Assembly (NCBI RefSeq): GCF_001039355.2
Contig: NW_019775885.1
Span: forward strand, 19,656 to 80,598
From: Lingula anatina
Lineage: Eukaryota; Brachiopoda; Lingulata; Lingulida; Lingulidae
Length of the DNA stretch: 60,943 nt
Reading direction: 5' to 3'
Shown one piece after another: positions 22,901-58,072 of this stretch (position 1 is the stretch's first letter; the number at the start of each line of letters is the position of its first letter). Under the pieces are notes generated by a model. That model was not told the DNA's origin and ran no database searches. It worked only from the letters and a program-made list of their open reading frames with translations. Both the position numbers and the translations under genes were made by a program.

Positions 22901-24118
22901 AAGCCAGCAGAAGATATTTCTTCCATAATAGTCTGATGACCAAATCGGAAATCGCGTAATGGATATCGGTCCTGACGAACAAAGCTTCTTGTGCTCTGGG
23001 TCGGCGTCTAGGCCACACTGAGGAGTCTCGACGCGTCCACTTGATGTTGAAACAATTGGCATGTGGTCAGATGGAATACATATCCTGCCTGGAGTGTTGG
23101 TCGGAGGATCAAATAACAAGGCACACCCTTCCGTTCTTCTGGCCTGTTCTACGACATCCTCATGGTGTGTGAAGTTGAAAAACAAATCAACACCAAATGA
23201 AAACCTGCTAGCACATGTTACGTAAAAATCCCATTGTTGGACAGTTGATATACCATGGCAAATGGCACAGTGTTTGTTATGAAATGTCAAGTTAGTTGCT
23301 AAGTCGGACACGGGAACAAGGCGGTCAATTTCGCTGGTGTTTCGCGGCCCTTCACATTTAGATCGAACGGTGTCATAGGGCCATTCCTCTGGGCATGAAG
23401 TCACCATCCAGAAGTGTTGGCTCTGAAGTCCTCTGAAAAGTGCTGTAGACTGCAAGAGGCATTCAATGTTACTTGGGTTTACGCGCGCTCCCGCCGATGG
23501 CAAAGGCTTTTTGCAGTCAAAACAACAATCTTGAAACAAAATGCAAAATTCGTCGCAGTAGCACCATGTTTGAACAACTAACCTACCTGCACAAAACTTG
23601 TTGGGCAAGTTAAGAGGAAAGGACGAGCTATTCCATGAAGTCGATGTAGATTCGCCAGATGTTGTTTGGTCCGATGTGAAAGTTATGCCAGACAGATCTC
23701 TTTTCCCTCGATCTCTTCTTGTCTCTCTTATCGTAGCGAACGGAAAGAGAGCTGTTCTTGCATTCCAAGGTAAATTTCTCTCGCCAGTGGACACTTTCTT
23801 ACGCAGGACTACTGTTACCGGTTTTGTCACATCGCTGTTATCTACGCCAGAAGAAAAATTGGTGAAACTGGCTCTTGTTGAGGTGGGCTGAAAGTGTAAC
23901 GGTGAATCTCTGTTGCAGTCATTCTGAATGGAATTTTTCGCTGAATGACGGTGAGTTAAAACAGAGCCAGGCGAGATCGGAGCACCGGGGACGGTTTGGT
24001 TGACTAACACTTTGGACCGTCCATTCGAATAGTCGTGTGTGTCCACGCCTAACACTCCTCGCAGACACAGAAAAAATAATTTAAATTGCCAGAGCTTACT
24101 TCGCAATGGTGAACCCAT
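19318..24118 (-). CDS. Secreted or GPI-anchored somatomedin-B-like ectodomain protein
   Basis: Exon 1 is 22849-24118 (ATG at 24118, donor GTAAGT). The last exon ends at TAA, 19318. If they join directly using the acceptor at 19919, the phases fit and give 623 residues. The stronger-looking acceptor at 19938 is out of phase, and an extra exon could hide in the gap. Seen in order: signal peptide (FKLFFLCLRGVLG), a furin-type site RGKR at 137-140, a somatomedin-B-like domain at about 175-203 (CYCDEFC, DCCFDC; seven cysteines, usual eight), then the motif FHNKHCAICHGI at about 279-290 and further cysteines. Similar ectodomains occur in molluscan adhesion-type receptors. Here there is no seven-helix domain: the protein ends in a Ser/Gly-rich stretch and a hydrophobic tail, which looks like a GPI-anchor signal. 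The ligand is unknown. Confidence 0.72.
19957..19998. repeat. (TAA)n microsatellite
   Basis: A trinucleotide run directly upstream (on the minus strand) of the last exon of the somatomedin-B-like gene, within about 20 bases of its candidate acceptor. Confidence 0.95.
20610..21315. other. Assembly gap, 706 N
   Basis: An unsequenced stretch within the intron or introns of the somatomedin-B-like gene. An exon may be hidden here. Confidence 1.
21950..22370. repeat. Degenerate tandem repeat in intron
   Basis: Three loosely similar segments contain the minus-strand words ATACAG(A/G)T followed by GA(G/T)TTTGAAAA or similar, about 130-180 bp apart (near 21955, 22110 and 22265). They end near GTGTTATTGGTGGAAGTGCAG and a GACGGC run. 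This explains the open frames in the area, which I do not regard as genes. Confidence 0.45.
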
Positions 24119-24180
24119 TGTAAAGACCGCAAGCTACCACTGCACCCTTTCCAATATCCAGTTTGCACGCTCTTTACAAA

Positions 24181-24189
24181 CCTTTATAG
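24181..24189 (-). promoter_or_regulatory. Candidate TATA box of the somatomedin-B-like gene
   Basis: The minus-strand word CTATAAAGG lies about 63 bp before the start codon at 24118, a plausible spacing for a TATA box and a short 5' leader. Confidence 0.5.
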
Positions 24190-24329
24190 TTGATAGCACG
24201 CCATACAATAAATGGCGGTAAGATGTTTATGAAAAAAATTGCATAAGATGCCATATCGACTGCTGCTTTAAGCTGAACAACAGATGAAAACAAGGAAAGG
24301 TAATCTATTACAGATTACAGATTTAACAC

Positions 24330-25470
24330 GGGGGGTAAATAGTCATGCAAATTAAATGTTCTAATACTTCAGATGGTAGATCGTAGTGAATGACGTAAAA
24401 AGTTGGGAACTCGTGTATTTTTATGGTTTGCAGGCATGCAGAATTTTACATAGAAATATACTGTTTTAACGTAAACAATATTTTAAGGAAATTTATTTTT
24501 GCATGTAATACAATGAAGTAATTGGTAGTTGAAAGACGTTCCAGGCACTCCCCTTGAATGTCACAAATCCTTCGGGGAACAGAAAAATTCTCAAATCGCC
24601 TCCCAGTACCAAGAAACACTATAGATAGCAAACCCTGTAAGGGACAGGAAATGTTGCAAAGTGTGCAGGAAGCACAAAAATCAAGTGACTGTTTACATTT
24701 AAATCCTATTTGTTATTTTGATAAATTTTCCATATACATCTGTTGCAAAATAGGTCAAGAAATGGTGCTACTGTAAGTGCTTTTGCCTTATTAAGCCATT
24801 TTTATGAATTCGGAATGAGGACACAATAGCTAGAACATATTTGCTAAAAACTACACTTTATAAATCATGCCTCAAATCAATATTAGAATAATCGTTTAAA
24901 TCAAACCCAAGGGAAACCGTCTTCAATTTTCTGTTAATCACTATCATAGACAAACATGTTTAATTGTTCTTATGGTGAATTTTGTCTGCTTCTCTAAACA
25001 CTTTAAGCCCCTCCATCTTATTGAATTCAGTGAATAATGTCGGCTGCATGGAGCGGAACGCGGAATCTTGCAATGGGCTTAGAGGAAGTTTCAAATTAAG
25101 GGGGCTAAGATAATGATTTCATGATAATAAATGATAAACGCAACCAGCTTGCTCATGCAATGACTCATCTAAGATTGGAGTTCTGTTCCACAGCAGCCCT
25201 TCCAAACATTGATTATCTCAATGAGGAGGCCTTGTGAAGCATGTGTGGTTTGCAGGGGCAGACACACACAATACTGAATATACGTAGCTGTGAATTAATT
25301 TTTGACCAATCCTTTGGTGGATAATTATTATTTTAAGATTCAACGCTATTAATCAAAAGACGTTCCTTGTAACTTCTATTTTTCTTAATGCTCCTTACTT
25401 CGTTTGAGAAAGATATTTCTAAGAGTATCCAAGAGTATCCAAGCAAGGCAGGATATATATAAAAGTATCA
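24330..25470 (+). repeat. Segmental duplicate of 15600-16860
   Basis: See the partner entry. The block order differs between the two: the piece matching 16720-16860 lies inside this copy at 24590-24700. The matched sequence ends abruptly where the left arm of the long inverted repeat begins (25461). Confidence 0.7.
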
Positions 25471-25619
25471 AATAAAACCGTATTTAAAACAAATTGAATT
25501 TTGATTAAAGATAAGAAAAAACTTATCACTAAATTTATCACTTAATATATCATACGAGTGCTTACCATAGGAACAAAAATCCTAAAACGAAATTTATAGA
25601 GAACCGACGGGAAGGGTGG

Positions 25620-25674
<55 letters not shown>

Positions 25675-26440
25675 TTTATTGGAGTCGCTTGCTCGTGCAC
25701 TCGACTCGTTTTATCGCCTTGCATGTAATAATATAATGCAAGTGGACGTGTGCAATTTGAGTAATTAAAATAAGTATGCACCGTGAAACAGTGCATCATT
25801 GATTCTATCTTTGATAGGAAATTTGTATATAAGACTTTCAGAAGTAATATCTGGAAGAGATTTAGGGAGACTGCCAGAGAGTACTTGGAAAACGGACGTG
25901 AACCATGGGCATAGTTGAAGTCTATACGTAGATCATGTACAGTGCAGCTAGAGAGCGTCAACAAATAAAGCGTTACACTGGCCATAATGTGTCCTTGGGT
26001 TTTCTTTGAGCGACTTAATGTGAAGCTGACACGAACCATGGAATTGCGTATTGCGTTTTGTGCGTTTTAAAAAGGTACGATTACAAAAGTATAAACGAGA
26101 AATTTTCATACATATTTTTTATTTTAGTAGGCCTACCTATTCATTTGTGACATGCGTTTTCAAATTAGATCCGTTTACGGCACATTTAAGGGTACATCCA
26201 CTTTCAATTTGGAGGATGTATGTTCCCGATTTGGAAATCCCTTTTATTAATATGGTCCTAGCAAGGGAGCTTCTTGCTTGCCACCCTTCCCGTCGGTTCT
26301 CTATAAATTTCGTTTTAGGATTTTTGTTCCTATGGTAAGCACTTGTATGATATATTAAGTGATAAATTTAGTGATAAGTTTTTTCTTATCTTTAATCAAA
26401 ATTCAATTTGTTTTAAATACGGTTTTATTTGATACTTTTA
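25461..26440. repeat. Long near-perfect inverted repeat, 163-bp arms
   Basis: Left arm 25461-25623 and right arm 26278-26440 are reverse complements with about one mismatch. The arms begin AAAAGTATCAAATAAAACCG and end GGGAAGGGTGGCAA. The spacer is about 650 bp and starts with an (AT)n run (25623-25671). No transposase and no clear target-site duplication were found. It could be a fold-back element or a recent inverted duplication. Confidence 0.85.
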
Positions 26441-26672
26441 AGACAAACGCATTAAAAAAACATTAAACGTGTGTTGCACAGAAACATTTCCAGCAACACA
26501 GCATAATCTGCCAAATCGTATGAAAAACGACCATCTACGATCTAACAAAGGTGGTCTTCAAATATTGATGTATTTTGAATGCTACCCAGAATAATGAAAT
26601 TATCACTTGGTATAAATATGTAAGATTTAAGTTAACACTAATGGCATTTAACCCTGAATATATGAGTGGACT

Positions 26673-26675
<3 letters not shown>

Positions 26676-26705
<30 letters not shown>
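26676..26705. repeat. (TAA)n microsatellite
   Basis: A trinucleotide run downstream of the Mesh-like gene. Confidence 0.95.
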
Positions 26706-26706
<1 letters not shown>

Positions 26707-26948
26707 TGAGTATTACTTATAATTTCGCTTGGGTTAATAAGGATACATAAATGCATATACTGGTAGCTGAAACACTTGACTAAAGAAAAACACAAGATAC
26801 AGCGTTAACCACTAGGGGTATTATAATGGGATTAAGTTTGCATTGGCAACTGAATTCGCTGTATCCGTTACATGCAAGGCATTCGTGTAGAATCGGGGCG
26901 CCCTGAAGGTCGGGATGCTACTGGTAGATGGCTTGGGGAGGATGGTGG

Positions 26949-38311
<11,363 letters not shown>

Positions 38312-39067
38312 AAGTTTATATTAACACACTATATCTCAATTCAATCTAGCAACAACCCGGTTTATGCCACAGCCCTGCCGTATGTCGCCTTTGACATTGA
38401 AAGTACCAGGTGACTAAAAATCATTATTACCGCGCATTTTACCTTGATGGTTAACGATCTGTGAAACGTGATCGCACTTCTTTCAAAACACAAAAAGGAC
38501 AGCGATGTTCTTTTACTCAAAAGTTGCTGAATAAAGAAATCGAACAAGGTAGAGTTAATATGAAGAAGAATAAAAGTCCAATGAAATGAATATGATTAGA
38601 GAAACAAAAAGCATTTCGAATCCCTCTGTATATTCCAAGAAGAGTAGTCAGCCTCCTTTTGACCACCGACTCATTCAACAATGAACCCACGTTTATGACA
38701 ACAAAAGTCTGACCCGATCAATATATAAAGGGAACGCAGAAGCATTCAGGTCTTTTGAGCCTGCTCAAAAAACACAAAAGGTGTGGCTCACGCGTGTTGT
38801 TAACAGGTGAAGGGATCATTACAATGTATGGTTTTGAGAAAAAAATACGTCAAACTTTTTTTGTATGTAAAGCAAAAAGCCGGGTGCGAAATCGAGTTTT
38901 AAAATTGTTGATGTGTTATAAAAATGAAATGCGCAATTGAGTAGGACACTTAATAATTCTGTTGTACTGCATCTAGTTGAATTTTCTCTCGCTTAGCTAT
39001 AAAATATAACCACTAAACACTAATTAAAAGATTTCAACAGCATTTATACTATTAAATTATGATATAC

Positions 39068-39511
39068 GAGAGCGGTATGGCGGACGTGCTGCCGTCGTCA
39101 CTCAACGGGGCGGTGACGTCTCCGTTATTTATGCCATGCGGGTAAAGAATATTTGTTGTTTGTGCAGATGTTAAACTCCGTCTCCAGTAAAAAAGAAGAA
39201 AACTCACGATAGTATATTGCAGGTTCCTCATGGCGTAAGTGAGCATAAGATTATATTAACACACTATATCTCAATTCAATCTAGCAACAACCCGGTTTAT
39301 GCCACAGCCCTGCCGTATGTCGCCTTTGACATTGAAAGTACCGGGTGACTAAAAATCATTATTACCGCGCATTTTACCTTGATGGTTAACGATCTGTGAA
39401 ACGTGATCGCACTTCTTTCAAAACACAAAAAGGACAGCGATGTTCTTTTACTCAAAAGTTGCTGAATAAAGAAATCGAACAAGGTAGAGTTAATATGAAG
39501 AAGAATAAAAG
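39068..39511 (-). pseudogene. Duplicated, truncated exon 1 and promoter region of the Mesh-like gene
   Basis: These 444 bp repeat 38133-38576 with a constant offset of 935 and only about two mismatches. The copy includes upstream sequence, the start codon (39246) and the signal-peptide codons, up to DGSTSAIPLS. It is cut 5' of the splice donor, and the frame then reaches a stop after four codons. It cannot encode the protein alone, but it may carry a duplicate promoter lying upstream of the real gene. Confidence 0.85.
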
Positions 39512-41213
<1,702 letters not shown>

Positions 41214-44200
41214 TTAATACGTTGTCGTCATCAAAGGAGCTACAGTCGTAATATTTCCACTGTCAACATCCATGCTATCGAAGGGGTGAAGGAAGAACAT
41301 GCCGTGGACTACCAGGCTCGAAATATAAAGGATGCTTATGAGGAAAAGGCTTCGTAACGGAATTTTGAAGTGTTCGCTGTGGTACGACGTGTTGTACAAC
41401 ATCACATGGATCTCCGACACTGAATTAATGAAAGTTGAATAAAAATATGACAAGGGTAAGAAAAATGTAACGACACTTTTAGGAACTGCTGAAATATCTG
41501 CAGTTCATGTTGATAATACAGACCTTTCAGCTATTATGACTGTGAAGCACAAAGGAGTGTGCCCTCTCGCATAAACTATTTGTGCACTCTAAAATCAACT
41601 GCAGGCTTCTTGCTCTTTAATTGAGCACTGATACTGACCTTCAGGTAAATGGAACAAAAAAGGCATTCATCACATGAATGATAAAAAGTGACAGGTAAGA
41701 CTATAAATTACGCCTAGGGTTTACGACAGAGACTAAGAGAGAGAGAAAGAGGGAGAAAGAGAGTTGCAAAGTTCAGTGGACGGAAGGACTGGGTATACCT
41801 CCACCAGGGGGATTTCGCAGTTTTTTCTTGCTATTACAAACGTGGATGAAAGACGCCGAATTTTGTAACAACTAGAGAAAACCCCTGGTGGAGGTTAGGA
41901 TTGGGTTGAGGCTGGCCATGGAACGTGGACTAAGCAAAAGAACATACTTACCGTGCCTATGCAGAAGTTTAGCTTGCAAGATATCAATTTGCCCGCAAGT
42001 CAATGCAACTCCTAAGAATGAGAAGTTGTTTACTTGTCTTGCTGTGATTTTAAAGAATTCGCCACTTTTTCCGTTGATAGTTGCCGATGAATCTGTTTAT
42101 AATGTTAAAAAGAAATGTGAATATAATATATGTACACAAGGCGTTAGCGTGTTTCGTTCCCATGCGACTCGGATTTTACTTTGGAACGCCAATGCTTATG
42201 AATGAATGCTGAAGCAGAAACTTACATTTAAGTAATTTTACAAAAGTTGAAATAAACAGGAAAAAACCAACAAATCATACCTACTCAGCGACAATTCATA
42301 ATTCTGGAATGCTAAACGGAAGGATAACAATTGTTACTACATCATAGCACCAGATAGTAAAAACAAAGAGGATGCTTTGTCTCATGAAAGTGAAATGTGA
42401 CCCACATTTATAAGGTACCAGGCTGACCAATGCCGCCACCAGTTGACCAGTATGATGACCATTGATGCTATTTGCCAGGCCAGAAACAGACAAAGACAAA
42501 CCATAGTGATATAAGGAGTGGTACTCCCACTATTCAACCCCCCTAGCTGAAATATATGCATGGAACATACATAAATTACGCCAGTCGACCACGGTCAACA
42601 CAATGCCTACTTCAGAGTCTAGTCAAAATAAGTATATTTGCGTGTGAGTATGAGAGAGAGAGAGTAGTCAACTCAAAGCTTTCATCATCAGTTTAACGTA
42701 CACCTTTCTATTTTGAGGTGAGATAGCAATGGGATGGGGAGTGCTGGGTAATTTCATCCCTGAACAAGATTTTATCACGAAAATTGGCAGAGTTCACCAG
42801 GAGCGTATAGGCTACAATCCGATGTCGTCATTTTGGTTTAAATGTTTTTGTTATGGAGTTCTGAGCCCCTAATTTCATATTTTCATTAAGCAAAGGCATT
42901 ATTTTGCTTTATCAGTGATAAAATCTGAACTAAGACTTAAGACATATCGCCGGCATGGTTTTGGAGTACTAAGTTTAGTAGTGTCATTAAATCGGCGTTG
43001 AAACGGTGATCGTGGGTGCTCAGGTAAAAGACAAATCTGAGAGACCGATTTTTTAAAAAATTTTTACCTCAAAATCGCGATTATGACGGCACACGTAAGA
43101 TGCCTTGTTTGTAAATATTAATTAATTTAGTCACTGAACAATGAAGATTAACTTATTACCCAAAAGAATGTATCTAAGGCAGTAAATAAAGAGTTTTGGG
43201 CGAAGGGTGACAATATCGTTAAGTCTATGGATCAAACTTTTTCGCTGTATTAAATTGTATTTGGTCGTTTCGCATAAGAAATATAAACTTTTCATATAGT
43301 TATTAAAAGCATTAAAATGTTCATCTATTTGATTTGCAGGGATAAAAAGCTCTTCTCTAATGTCTTTATAGAGCTCGCAGTAAATAAAAAAATACTTGCA
43401 ATGGATAAAAAGACTAAAATTGTCAGCTAGTCCGACACATAAGCATTCAAGAACCGCAATTCTTATTTATTTGCATACATGTAGGAATGCATCACTTACC
43501 AAGGTCATTACAAAAGGGAGAGCGATTACGGCATACCAAGTCATTTTACCTCCACAAGCGCCACAACAAGCTTTACACCCTTCGTCATACGACTCCCCTC
43601 CGCAGGGCAGGATTTTAATAAAACTAGGCTCCGTCTCATAATTTTCAGCCTTAAGGTATCTGGCGTTGAGAACAGCGAAGTTGTGCTGATTGTATGGTCT
43701 GAAAGTATACAACACAAGTTATCAGCAGTATTTTGTTTCCCTTTTGAACAGAGTTACGGTTTACACAGGAGTGTAACCATATGACACATAATTGTATGCA
43801 AATATGAGTTACATGTAGAACTACATCAATATAAAAATGAGGATTTTGGTTCATCCAAGATGCAATGCATATCTTTAAAACAAATTATTCTGATTAGGTC
43901 CCCTATTTTAGTATACACTAACATGTATGTAAGGAGAAGTGAGAAGAGAACTAAATGGAATGACCTGGCCTACGGTGCATATGATGTCAGTAATAAACTA
44001 GTCATCAAAAATGTTCAGTTTTTATTCATTCTGTATTATTGATTAATTTTAATCCTCAATAACAATCAAACAACACTACTCCCTTACGTGTTCGATTTAT
44101 AACGTTCACTTTTATAAAACCTGACGTACCAAAGATTAATTAAAATTGTTCGCATATTTAAACATGAATCTGGCTACTTCAGTCCAATTATGAGAAAACG

Positions 44201-44478
44201 TTCGTCACCAGACTAAAATTTCATTGGGACACATTATGTCTCTAACGTAACGGTACGAACGGCACACTATAAACAACTTGGTCTTTTATGGTGGGAGCAG
44301 TAGTTTTGGAATGAAGTAGTACTCGTCAAAGCAATATTTTAATTTTTTAAAAAAGCGTCGAGTTTCAAGATACATACCCCTGATGCCAAATACGCAATCT
44401 TTGATGTAGGCTCAATATCAACACTTGTAGCAGTTGTAGCCTGGCTTTGAATGAATATTTCGTCTGCGGGGTACACAT
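41214..44478 (-). CDS. Tandem multipass membrane protein, copy D (diverged)
   Basis: Five exons on the minus strand: 44378-44478 (ATG at 44478), 43500-43698, 42402-42546, 41952-42092 and 41214-41419 (TAA). This model gives 263 residues. Exons 2-5 clearly match B and C (PYNQHNFAVLNA, ILPCGG, KMTWYAVIALPFVMTL, FFKITARQ, VSEIHVMLYN), with a longer, Thr-rich C-terminus. Two points are odd. Exon 1 is homologous at the DNA level, but one base missing early and one extra G at its end put it in another frame; it starts at a new ATG yet enters exon 2 in frame and is still 101 bp. The exon 3 donor that keeps frame is GTCACA, weaker than the out-of-phase GTGGGT four bases upstream (in transcript order). 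D may be functional with a new N-terminus, or decaying. Function unknown. Confidence 0.68.
42770..43225 (-). repeat. Dispersed repeat, inverted partner of 1960-2420
   Basis: Lies in intron 2 of copy D. See the partner entry. The gene copies that carry the two elements are in the same orientation, but the repeats are opposite and in different introns, so they inserted independently. Confidence 0.7.
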
Positions 44479-47400
44479 GTACGCTATGTTAAATGTGGCA
44501 GCGCATTCCGACAAAACCTCTCTGTGTGGTTTGATACTACATGCACATAAGTCTTGTTGAAGCAGTCGCCTTCACTTTATTTTTTGTCCTTCTTTCTCTT
44601 GATTATCTTGAATAAACAGAAATGCGACATTTTACTTTTTTTTTCACTAAACTAAGGAAGGGATTGTCTCTCACTAAGGGGAGTCAAAAAGTTGAGTTTT
44701 GATTGCTCGGAATGGATACAGACAAAAGAGTCAGATGTTTGTTATGGTCACGTGGTCGGGATTTAGATCACGCTCCGACATAGAATAGAATGGACTATTG
44801 GAATTTTATCTATTGTATTTTATGCAGCAGCATGTACTCGCAAAAATGTACATACTGTATATACCAGGGTCGTAGCCAACAAGTTCAAAAAGGGGGGTTC
44901 TAATTTCTGAACAAGTGGACCTTTTAACATGAAACCTTCATGTACCTAGATAAAATGTTAACCAGAAGGGACATTTCCCGGCAAAAAAGGAGGGGGCTTG
45001 TATACACTCCTAGCAAACAAACAGTGTCACCCTATCGCATTTATATACATTGCTACAAGAATACCCATAGGTTTAATTTTACTATGACATAACAACTAGT
45101 TATGTCATAGTATGAAAAATTCCTTTTAGAAGTTGAATAAATAACATTGGTTCATGAAATGCTTTTCTGTATCACTTTACGCATTACGTTAGGGTTGACA
45201 CTCTTTGATAGGGAAGTATACATTTACATATATAAGAATGTGACTGTGACAGTAGATTTCAACACAAAACACTTAGCTAAATTGAACAGTTATATAATTA
45301 AAAATTGTCTCATGTTAATTTCCTTAAGAAGTAACTAAATAGAAGAATAATGAAAGCGATATTAGTGACTGGATTCAGTTCAGTGATACCAGTAGTACAT
45401 GTACTGGTAAATGTGAATTATAGACGCTGTACCATATTTTAACATAATCCAAATAATAACACCCAAAGCCCCACCGATATTTTTAATTATCAAGGTTGGG
45501 AAAAAATCCATCACACGTAACAAATTAACTGAAGCTATACCTGTGCGTTGCGTATTATCAAACAGATCAATCATAATCCCAATATTACTAGGAGTTAACG
45601 TACAGCACTCGTGGAACTTCAGAAATACAACAACATTGTATATGATAGAATTATATCTGAGCCCTTAAACCCGCATACTATAGCGCAATTGCTACATGTA
45701 TAACTTAAACCGGTTTAAATTGATTTTATCGTTGACAGCCCGAGATCACGTCATATCTAGTGTTACTACCTGGTAAATTGTTTTCCCCACTTCGCCCTTT
45801 GGCAATCAACCACCTTTTAAGTGACATGTATTTCATTTTCTTTTTTAGGTACTTCAATATGTCAACAGTGGTTGCCACCTCCACCTACCACAAATGTTAT
45901 ACTTTTTATGGTTATATGCCTATGTCAAGTTGATTCGGCAATAAACTATACCATTTCAATCAAAAGGGTGCTACATAAATACCGGGGTAGCTCGTGCATA
46001 ACTTATTCTGCAGAAAGTGGAATTAACTTATAAACCTACTTAATTGCCTTAATAAACTTACCAAAAGTTACTGCTTTTGTGATAAATGCTTGTGATAAAT
46101 GCTCAGATAATTTAGGGAATTCTTTCTTCTCCCCCTTATGTATTCTCACTGGGACTCCAACGACTTGTCAACAAAATGTACGGTTCTACCTCACTGCACT
46201 AAAAAAAGAACACACCATCATTCTTCATAGAAACGCAGAAGCTTTTAAGCAACAACAACAAAACAGCAGATTGAATAGTATGCGTTTTATTTTTCCACGC
46301 AAAATAAACAAAGGCTTTGAACTTAAAATCGGTTATTGATCATGAAGCAGTATTTGTGTAAATAGCCAGTCCGACAAAAAGTTGTTACTCTGCATTCGTA
46401 TACACATGTACTTCGCAAATTCCATTTTGCAAACTTTAAAAGACTATCGTGGTTGTTTCTTTGTTCTTTGTGTTTAATTTTTTAAAGTCTACCGACTAAA
46501 GGCTATACAGTTTTTGATCTTTCATTGTGAAATTTTACATAAAATTTCATGTAAGTTTTCACTCGGCACGCCCCAGACGAAAGCTAATTAGTCCCCAGCT
46601 GCTTGAGGAGCCTTGCCAAACAATCAACCCAGTACAGTGTGTGAATCTGACTGCAGTTATCTTAACAGGTATATGTACCGTACCATGTACCAGGGCCGCA
46701 GTTATTATTGTGGACATTTTTTGGTGAGGCGACTGAGAGCCAAAATGACTGTCTATTTATTTATAGACATATCTGTAAATATCGGTGGAAAATCAATCTG
46801 TCGCCCTGGTAGAGGGTATAGGAACCGCATCGCATTGCGCCCTGTCCTGGGTTCTTTTTTAGAACTATCACGCAAGCATATATTTTGTTTTTCTTAGGGG
46901 AAACCTTGGCGCCAGTCATGATTTTCACGTGATTTTCAGGTCAATTACAGTTGGGGATATTCAGCTTTTGTTGAAACGAAAAGTGGGCGGGGCAACACGG
47001 AATACTTTCTAGACAGTGTAAAGTACATGTATGCTTCTATATCCAACTCGTTCGACCTAAACTAACCCAATTGATCTAATGTTAAACATTTTCCACTCAT
47101 ACAATGACACTGAAAGGTAAATATAACACTGGCGGATTCAGGATTATTGGTTGGGGTGGGGGCATGGTTAAATTGAAAGATTGCCGAGCAAAACAACGCG
47201 AAAATAAATTAGTATCCAAGGACATTTTACTGTAATGTGTAAGGTACAGAAATGGAAAAACAGCTTGGTTTGATGTAATTTCACTTGTTACAACATACTT
47301 AATTTTAGAGTGGATCGAAGCATGGGGAAAAGGTACCTCAGTAGCTTGGGGGGGGGGGTCATTTTAACACTGTGACACCCTGGACTTGTCACTGTCTGAA

Positions 47401-48064
47401 TTTCACATCCGTAACTGATAATCTTCTTTATTGAAAATAGACTGCATTAAAATGAAGTCGTTGGCACGTACCGGATGTGAAGTTCAAATTGGTAATGTAA
47501 AACTAAGACCGGCAGCCCAAACGCCCTTGGAGTTAGAGTATTTGCTTGTGTAATCCTCTTTCGGCCTGTCGAGTTCCCACGTGCCCGCGTTATTTCAACG
47601 AGTTCACAGACGCTTATTTTTAGGTGACCAGAATAACAAAACAAAACGGTTTAACTTGACACACCGAAAGAATGATGGCATACATGAACTGTTAGGCTGA
47701 CCCTAGGTCTTTTTGGTATTGCGCCTCCTTATAAAGTCGCACGATCGTTTTGATGCCTCTTGCAATATAACAAGTGTGACCGTAATATTTGATTTGTGAA
47801 CATGCAAACTCGAGGATTGACCTGGAAAACTACCAATGGTCATTCCTGTTACAAAACTCACCAAACCTATACTATCATGCCAATAAGTAGATATATGGTA
47901 ATGTTGGGATTCAAGTGTCCAGTTAGAATTCATATTCCCATAATCATAATTCCTTTGCTGTTACACGTTTAGGAGATTAAGATAATTTCGAATTGAGGAC
48001 TAGGTTACCGTACGCTGACTTGCCGCTGTTTACGTCTACGCCACATCTGAATAGAAGAGGCGTA
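44479..48064. other. Intergenic spacer with no recognised gene
   Basis: I see no gene. Sequence near 44990-45110 resembles 29410-29480 (GTGTCACCC, then CGCATTTATxTACATTGCT) and ends in the hairpin TACTATGACATAAC...GTTATGTCATAGTA, suggesting a small dispersed repeat. A poly-G tract occurs near 47348. Short open frames here have no domain signal. Confidence 0.55.

Positions 48065-58072
<10,008 letters not shown>

Larger units (their letters stand above)
24190..26948. other. Intergenic spacer
   Basis: No gene is seen. It holds the second copy of the segmental duplication (24330-25470), the long inverted repeat (25461-26440), a TAA run (26676-26705) and the 3' flank of the Mesh-like gene. Confidence 0.6.

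Noticed and set aside
23598-23891. 97-codon plus-strand frame
   Set aside because: It is the opposite-strand shadow of the somatomedin-B-like exon, which has a signal peptide and conserved cysteine motifs.
25542-26039. 165-codon minus-strand frame with a Tyr-Ile run
   Set aside because: It runs through the (AT)n tract and the arm of the inverted repeat; no coding signal.
44990-45120. Possible tRNA-like or structured RNA near the TATGACATAAC hairpin
   Set aside because: The hairpin is simple, without cloverleaf elements or B-box; a dispersed repeat is more likely.
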